Source of the DNA: Scylla paramamosain
Lineage: Eukaryota > Arthropoda > Malacostraca > Decapoda > Portunidae
Direction: 5' to 3'
Length of the DNA stretch: 64,000 bases
Assembly: GCF_035594125.1 (NCBI RefSeq)
Contig: NC_087190.1
Location: forward strand, 5,104,001 to 5,168,000
Below are positions 60,501 to 64,000 of this stretch, one piece after another. Under the pieces are notes generated by a model. It was not told the origin of the DNA, made no database searches, and saw only the letters and a program-made list of their open reading frames with translations. Both the position numbers and the translations under genes were made by a program. The number at the start of each line of letters is the position of its first letter. Positions within the stretch are counted from its first letter, which is position 1.

Positions 60501-63500
60501 TTTTTTTTTTTTTTTTTTTTTTTTTTATGTAGGAAGGAAACTGGCCAAGGGCAACAAAAATCTAATAAAAAAAAATGCCCACTGAAATGCCAGTCCCTAA
60601 AAGGGTCAAAGCAGTGGTCAAAAATTGGTGGATAAGTGTCTTGAAACCTCCCTCTTGAAGGAATTCAAGTCATAGGAAGGTGGAAATACAGAAGCAGGCA
60701 AGGAGTTCCAGAGTTTACCAGAGAAAGGGATGAATGATTGAGAATACTGGTTAACTCTTGCGTTAGAGAGGTGGACAGAATAGGAGTGAGAGAAAGAAGA
60801 AAGTCTTGTGCAGCGAGGCCGCGGAAGGAGGGGAGGCATGCAGTTAGCAAGATCAGAAGAGCAGTTAGCATGAAAATAGCGGTAGAAGACAGCTAGAGAT
60901 GCAACATTGTGGCGGTGAGAGAGAGGCTGAAGACAGTCAGTTAGAGGAGAGGAGTTGATGAGACGAAAAGCTTTTGATTCCACCCTGTCTAGAACAGCAG
61001 TATGAGTGGAACCCCCCCAGACATGTGAAGCATACTCCATACATGGACGGATAAGGCCCTTGTACAGAGTTAGCAGCTGGGGGGGTGAGAAAAACTGGCG
61101 GAGACGTCTCAGAACACCTAACTTCATAGAAGCTGTTTTAGCTAGAGATGAGATGTGAAGTTTCCAGTTCAGATTATAAGTAAAGGACAGACCGAGGATG
61201 TTCAGTGTAGAAGAGGGGGACAGTTGAGTGTCATTGAAGAAGAGGGGATAGTTGTCTGGAAGATTGTGTCGAGTTGATAGATGGAGGAATTGAGTTTTTG
61301 AGGCATTGAACAATACCAAGTTTGCTCTGCCCCAATCAGAAATTTTAGAAAGATCAGAAGTCAGGCGTTCTGTGGCTTCCCTGCGTGATATGTTTACCTC
61401 CTGAAGGGTTGGACGTCTATGAAAAGACGTGGAAAAGTGCAGGGTGGTATCATCAGCATAGGAGTGGATAGGACAAGAAGTTTGGTTTAGAAGATCATTA
61501 ATGAATAATAAGAAGAGAGTGGGTGACAGGACAGAACCCTGAGGAACACCACTGTTAATAGATTTAGGAGAAGAACAGTGACCGTCTACCACAGCAGCAA
61601 TAGAACGGTCAGAAAGGAAACTTGAGATGAAGTTACAGAGAGAAGGATAGAAACCGTAGGAGGGTAGTTTGGAAATCAAAGCTTTGTGCCAGACTCTATC
61701 AAAGGCTTTTGATATGTCCAAGGCAACAGCAAAAGTTTCACCAAAGTCTCTAAAAGAGGATGACCAAGACTCAGTAAGGAAAGCCAGAAGATCACCAGTA
61801 GAGCGGCCTTGACGGAACCCATACTGGCGATCAGATAGAAGGTTGTGAAGTGATAGATGTTTAAGAATCTTCCTGTTGAGGATAGATTCAAAAACTTTAG
61901 ATAAGCAGGAAATTAAAGCAATAGGACGGTAGTTTGAGGGATTAGAGCGGTCACCCTTTTTAGGAACAGGTTGAATGTAGGCAAACTTCCAGCAAGAAGG
62001 AAGGGTAGATGTTGACAGACAGAGCTGAAAGAGTTTGACTAGGCAAGGTGCAAGCACGGAGGCACAGTTTCGGAGAACAATAGGAGGGACCCCATCAGGT
62101 CCATAAGCCTTCTGAGGGTTTAGGCCAGCGAGGGCATGGAAAACATCATTACGAAGAATTTTAATACGAGGCATGAAGTAGTCAGAGGGTGGAGGAGAGG
62201 GAGGAACAAGCCCAGAATCGTCCAAGGTAGAGTTTTTAGCAAAGGTTTGAGCAAAGAGTTCAGCTTTAGAAATAGATGTGATAGCAGTGGTGCCATCTGG
62301 TTGAAGTAGAGGAGGGAAAGAAGAAGAAGCAAAGTTATTGGAGATATTTTTGGCTAGATGCCAGAAATCACGAGGGGAGTTAGATCTTGAAAGGTTTTGA
62401 CATTTTCTGTTAATGAAGGAGTTTTTGGCTAGTTGGAGAACAGACTTGGCATGGTTCCGGGCAGAAATATAAAGTGCGTGAGATTCTGGTGAAGGAAGGC
62501 TTAAGTACCTTTTGTGGGCCACCTCTCTATCATGTATAGCACGAGAACAAGCTGTGTTAAACCAAGGTTTAGAAGGTTTAGGACGAGAAAAAGAGTGAGG
62601 AATGTACGCCTCCATGCCTGACACTATCACCTCTGTTATGCGCTCAGCACACAAAGACGGGTCTCTGACACGGAAGCAGTAGTCATTCCAAGGAAAATCA
62701 GCAAAATACCGCCTCAGGTCCCCCCAACTAGCAGAGGCAAAACGCCAGAGGCACCTTCGCTTAGGGGGATCCTGAGGAGGGATTGGAGTGATAGGACAAG
62801 ATAAAGATATGAGATTGTGATCGGAGGAGCCCAACGGAGAAGAAAGGGTGACAGCATAAGCAGAAGGATTAGAGGTCAGGAAAAGGTCAAGAATGTTGGG
62901 CGTATCTCCAAGACGGTCAGGAATACGAGTAGGGTGTTGCACCAATTGCTCTAGGTCGTGGAGGATAGCAAAGTTGTAGGCTAGTTCACCAGGATGGTCA
63001 GTGAAGGGAGAGGAAAGCCAAAGCTGGTGGTGAACATTGAAGTCTCCAAGAATGGAGATCTCTGCAAAAGGGAAGAGGGTCAGAATGTGCTCCACTTTGG
63101 AAGTTAAGTAGTCAAAGAATTTCTTATAGTCAGAGGAGTTAGGAGAGAGGTATACAGCACAGATAAATTTAGTATGAGAATGACTCTGTAGTCGTAGCCA
63201 GATGGTGGAAAACTCGGAAGATTCAAGAGCGTGGGCACGAGAGCAGGTTAAGTCATTGCGCACATAAACGCAGCATCCAGCTTTGGATCGAAAATGAGGA
63301 TAGAGAAAGTAGGAGGGAACAGAAAAGGGGCTACTGTCAGTTGCCTCAGACACCTGAGTTTCAGTGAGGAAAAGAAGATGAGGTTTAGAAGAGGAGAGGT
63401 GGTGTTCTACAGATTGAAAATTAGATCTTAGACCGCGAATGTTGCAGAAGTTAATGAAGAAAAAGTTGAGGGGGGTGTCAAGACACTTAGGGTCGTCAAC

Positions 63501-63809
63501 GGAAAGGCAGTCCGACCTGGGGACATTTATGGTCCCCTCCCCAGATGGGGACTCCGAGGCTGGTGTAGGAGTCGCCATGATTTTAAAATTTTTTGAGTGA
63601 AGGGTGTGTGTGTTATTAGGTGCTTGTAGTTTTGTGTGGAGGAAGAGAGTTGTCTTTAGAGGGCAGGCTGTGACTACCCCCTTGTGTTGTGAGACACAAA
63701 GGGAAACGTTCAGTGAGGTCACAGCTGGGTTTAATGATAAGTTCACAGCACCCCCTGAACAGTGCTTTAGACCTCACTGGGAGTAATTATCGTTTCGGCA
63801 GGTGTCTAC
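60501..63809 (-). mobile_element. LINE-A, full-length non-LTR retrotransposon in a CEBPZ intron
   Basis: About 3.3 kb, same orientation as CEBPZ. The 5' end is set by comparison with the copy ending near 47011: both share the sequence up to the CGAAACGATAATTACTCCC leader and diverge just outside it. The 3' end is a GCCAGTTTCC...CTACATA tail followed by a run of A on the sense strand (T at 60501-60526). It carries one long ORF. No clear target duplication could be picked out because the 3' flank is simple sequence. Confidence 0.9.
60618..63578 (-). CDS. LINE-A ORF: AP endonuclease and reverse transcriptase, intact
   Basis: 986 codons from ATG at 63578-63576; the frame is also open upstream but lacks an ATG there. 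N-terminal APE-type endonuclease: [16 protein letters not shown] (catalytic Glu), [20 protein letters not shown]. Central reverse transcriptase: [64 protein letters not shown], and the active-site [10 protein letters not shown]. The C-terminal part ([22 protein letters not shown]) is the usual post-RT region; no RNase H and no CCHC knuckle were seen. The motifs place it in the Jockey/CR1-like broad group; the exact clade is not resolved. No separate ORF1 fits in the short leader. All catalytic residues are present, so the copy may be young and competent. Confidence 0.9.
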   Translation of the reverse strand: MATPTPASESPSGEGTINVPRSDCLSVDDPKCLDTPLNFFFINFCNIRGLRSNFQSVEHHLSSSKPHLLFLTETQVSEATDSSPFSVPSYFLYPHFRSKAGCCVYVRNDLTCSRAHALESSEFSTIWLRLQSHSHTKFICAVYLSPNSSDYKKFFDYLTSKVEHILTLFPFAEISILGDFNVHHQLWLSSPFTDHPGELAYNFAILHDLEQLVQHPTRIPDRLGDTPNILDLFLTSNPSAYAVTLSSPLGSSDHNLISLSCPITPIPPQDPPKRRCLWRFASASWGDLRRYFADFPWNDYCFRVRDPSLCAERITEVIVSGMEAYIPHSFSRPKPSKPWFNTACSRAIHDREVAHKRYLSLPSPESHALYISARNHAKSVLQLAKNSFINRKCQNLSRSNSPRDFWHLAKNISNNFASSSFPPLLQPDGTTAITSISKAELFAQTFAKNSTLDDSGLVPPSPPPSDYFMPRIKILRNDVFHALAGLNPQKAYGPDGVPPIVLRNCASVLAPCLVKLFQLCLSTSTLPSCWKFAYIQPVPKKGDRSNPSNYRPIALISCLSKVFESILNRKILKHLSLHNLLSDRQYGFRQGRSTGDLLAFLTESWSSSFRDFGETFAVALDISKAFDRVWHKALISKLPSYGFYPSLCNFISSFLSDRSIAAVVDGHCSSPKSINSGVPQGSVLSPTLFLLFINDLLNQTSCPIHSYADDTTLHFSTSFHRRPTLQEVNISRREATERLTSDLSKISDWGRANLVLFNASKTQFLHLSTRHNLPDNYPLFFNDTQLSPSSTLNILGLSFTYNLNWKLHISSLAKTASMKLGVLRRLRQFFSPPQLLTLYKGLIRPCMEYASHVWGGSTHTAVLDRVESKAFRLINSSPLTDCLQPLSHRHNVASLAVFYRYFHANCSSDLANCMPPLLPRPRCTRLSSFSHSYSVHLSNARVNQYSQSFIPFSGKLWNSLPASVFPPSYDLNSFKREVSRHLSTNF

Positions 63810-63817
63810 TGGAAAGG

Positions 63818-63962
63818 AATGAATGAATGAATGAATGAATGAATGAATGAATGAATGAATGAAGGGAAGGGAAGGGAAGGGAAGGGAAAGGAAGGGAAGG
63901 GAAGGGAAGGGAAGAGAAGAGAAGAGAAGAGAAGAGAAGGGAAGGAAGGAAGGAAGGAAGGC
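63818..63962. repeat. (GAAT)n followed by (GGGAA)n/(GAAGA)n/(GGAA)n
   Basis: Compound purine-rich array directly upstream of the full-length LINE-A, probably in a CEBPZ intron; similar GGAAGGA sequence continues to the window end. Confidence 0.93.
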
Positions 63963-64000
63963 AAAAGAAAAAATAAGATGAATGCAGAAGGAAGGAAGGA

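Overview
This window is nuclear DNA of an animal with very dense microsatellites and mobile elements. The spliced genes, GT-AG introns, arthropod-like (TTAGG-like) tracts, decapod-style LINE tails and (TG)n-carrying short repeats together suggest a decapod crustacean, probably a crab. That placement is inference from style; no species-diagnostic locus was found. No rRNA, tRNA, CRISPR array or prokaryotic operon was seen.

Gene layout. (1) 540-3632 (+): last five coding exons of ASCC3, a ribosome-quality-control and DNA-repair helicase; the gene begins left of the window. (2) 6946-20382 (-): ALG8, the ER glucosyltransferase that adds the second glucose to the lipid-linked N-glycan precursor; ten coding exons were read, all with consistent phases. 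(3) 36741-39197 (-): an intronless 818-residue Tigger/Jerky-type protein with three psq helix-turn-helix repeats and a DDE domain whose third acidic residue is Glu. (4) 49940-50703 (+): LYRM1, two exons. (5) 51774-60461 (-): CEBPZ/NOC1 (Mak21 family, ribosome biogenesis), last ten coding exons, with the 5' part right of the window. ASCC3 and ALG8 converge, as do LYRM1 and CEBPZ. The genes are housekeeping functions and do not form a pathway together.

Mobile elements fill the introns and gaps. One non-LTR family (LINE-A: AP endonuclease plus reverse transcriptase) has about ten copies, including one with an intact 986-codon ORF inside a CEBPZ intron (60501-63809). Other elements are a deleted LTR retrotransposon nested in a LINE-A fragment with a 5-bp target duplication (24269-26368), a hAT-like element with an 8-bp duplication (26801-28038), a Harbinger-like element with TAA duplications (28457-29197), a TTAA-flanked element (6142-6785), a family of about 200-bp TTAA-type MITEs, and a second LINE (LINE-B) inserted within a (TG)n tract.

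The most unusual signals are: simple repeats of fixed sense-strand type (GA, GT, GGT) starting right at 5' splice sites in 9 of 23 introns; the triple-HTH Tigger-like gene; an almost perfect 175-bp hairpin between two long (TA)n tracts that carries a hammerhead-like core; and a duplicated splice donor in ALG8. All reading was by eye; family assignments rest on recognised protein motifs, not on searches.
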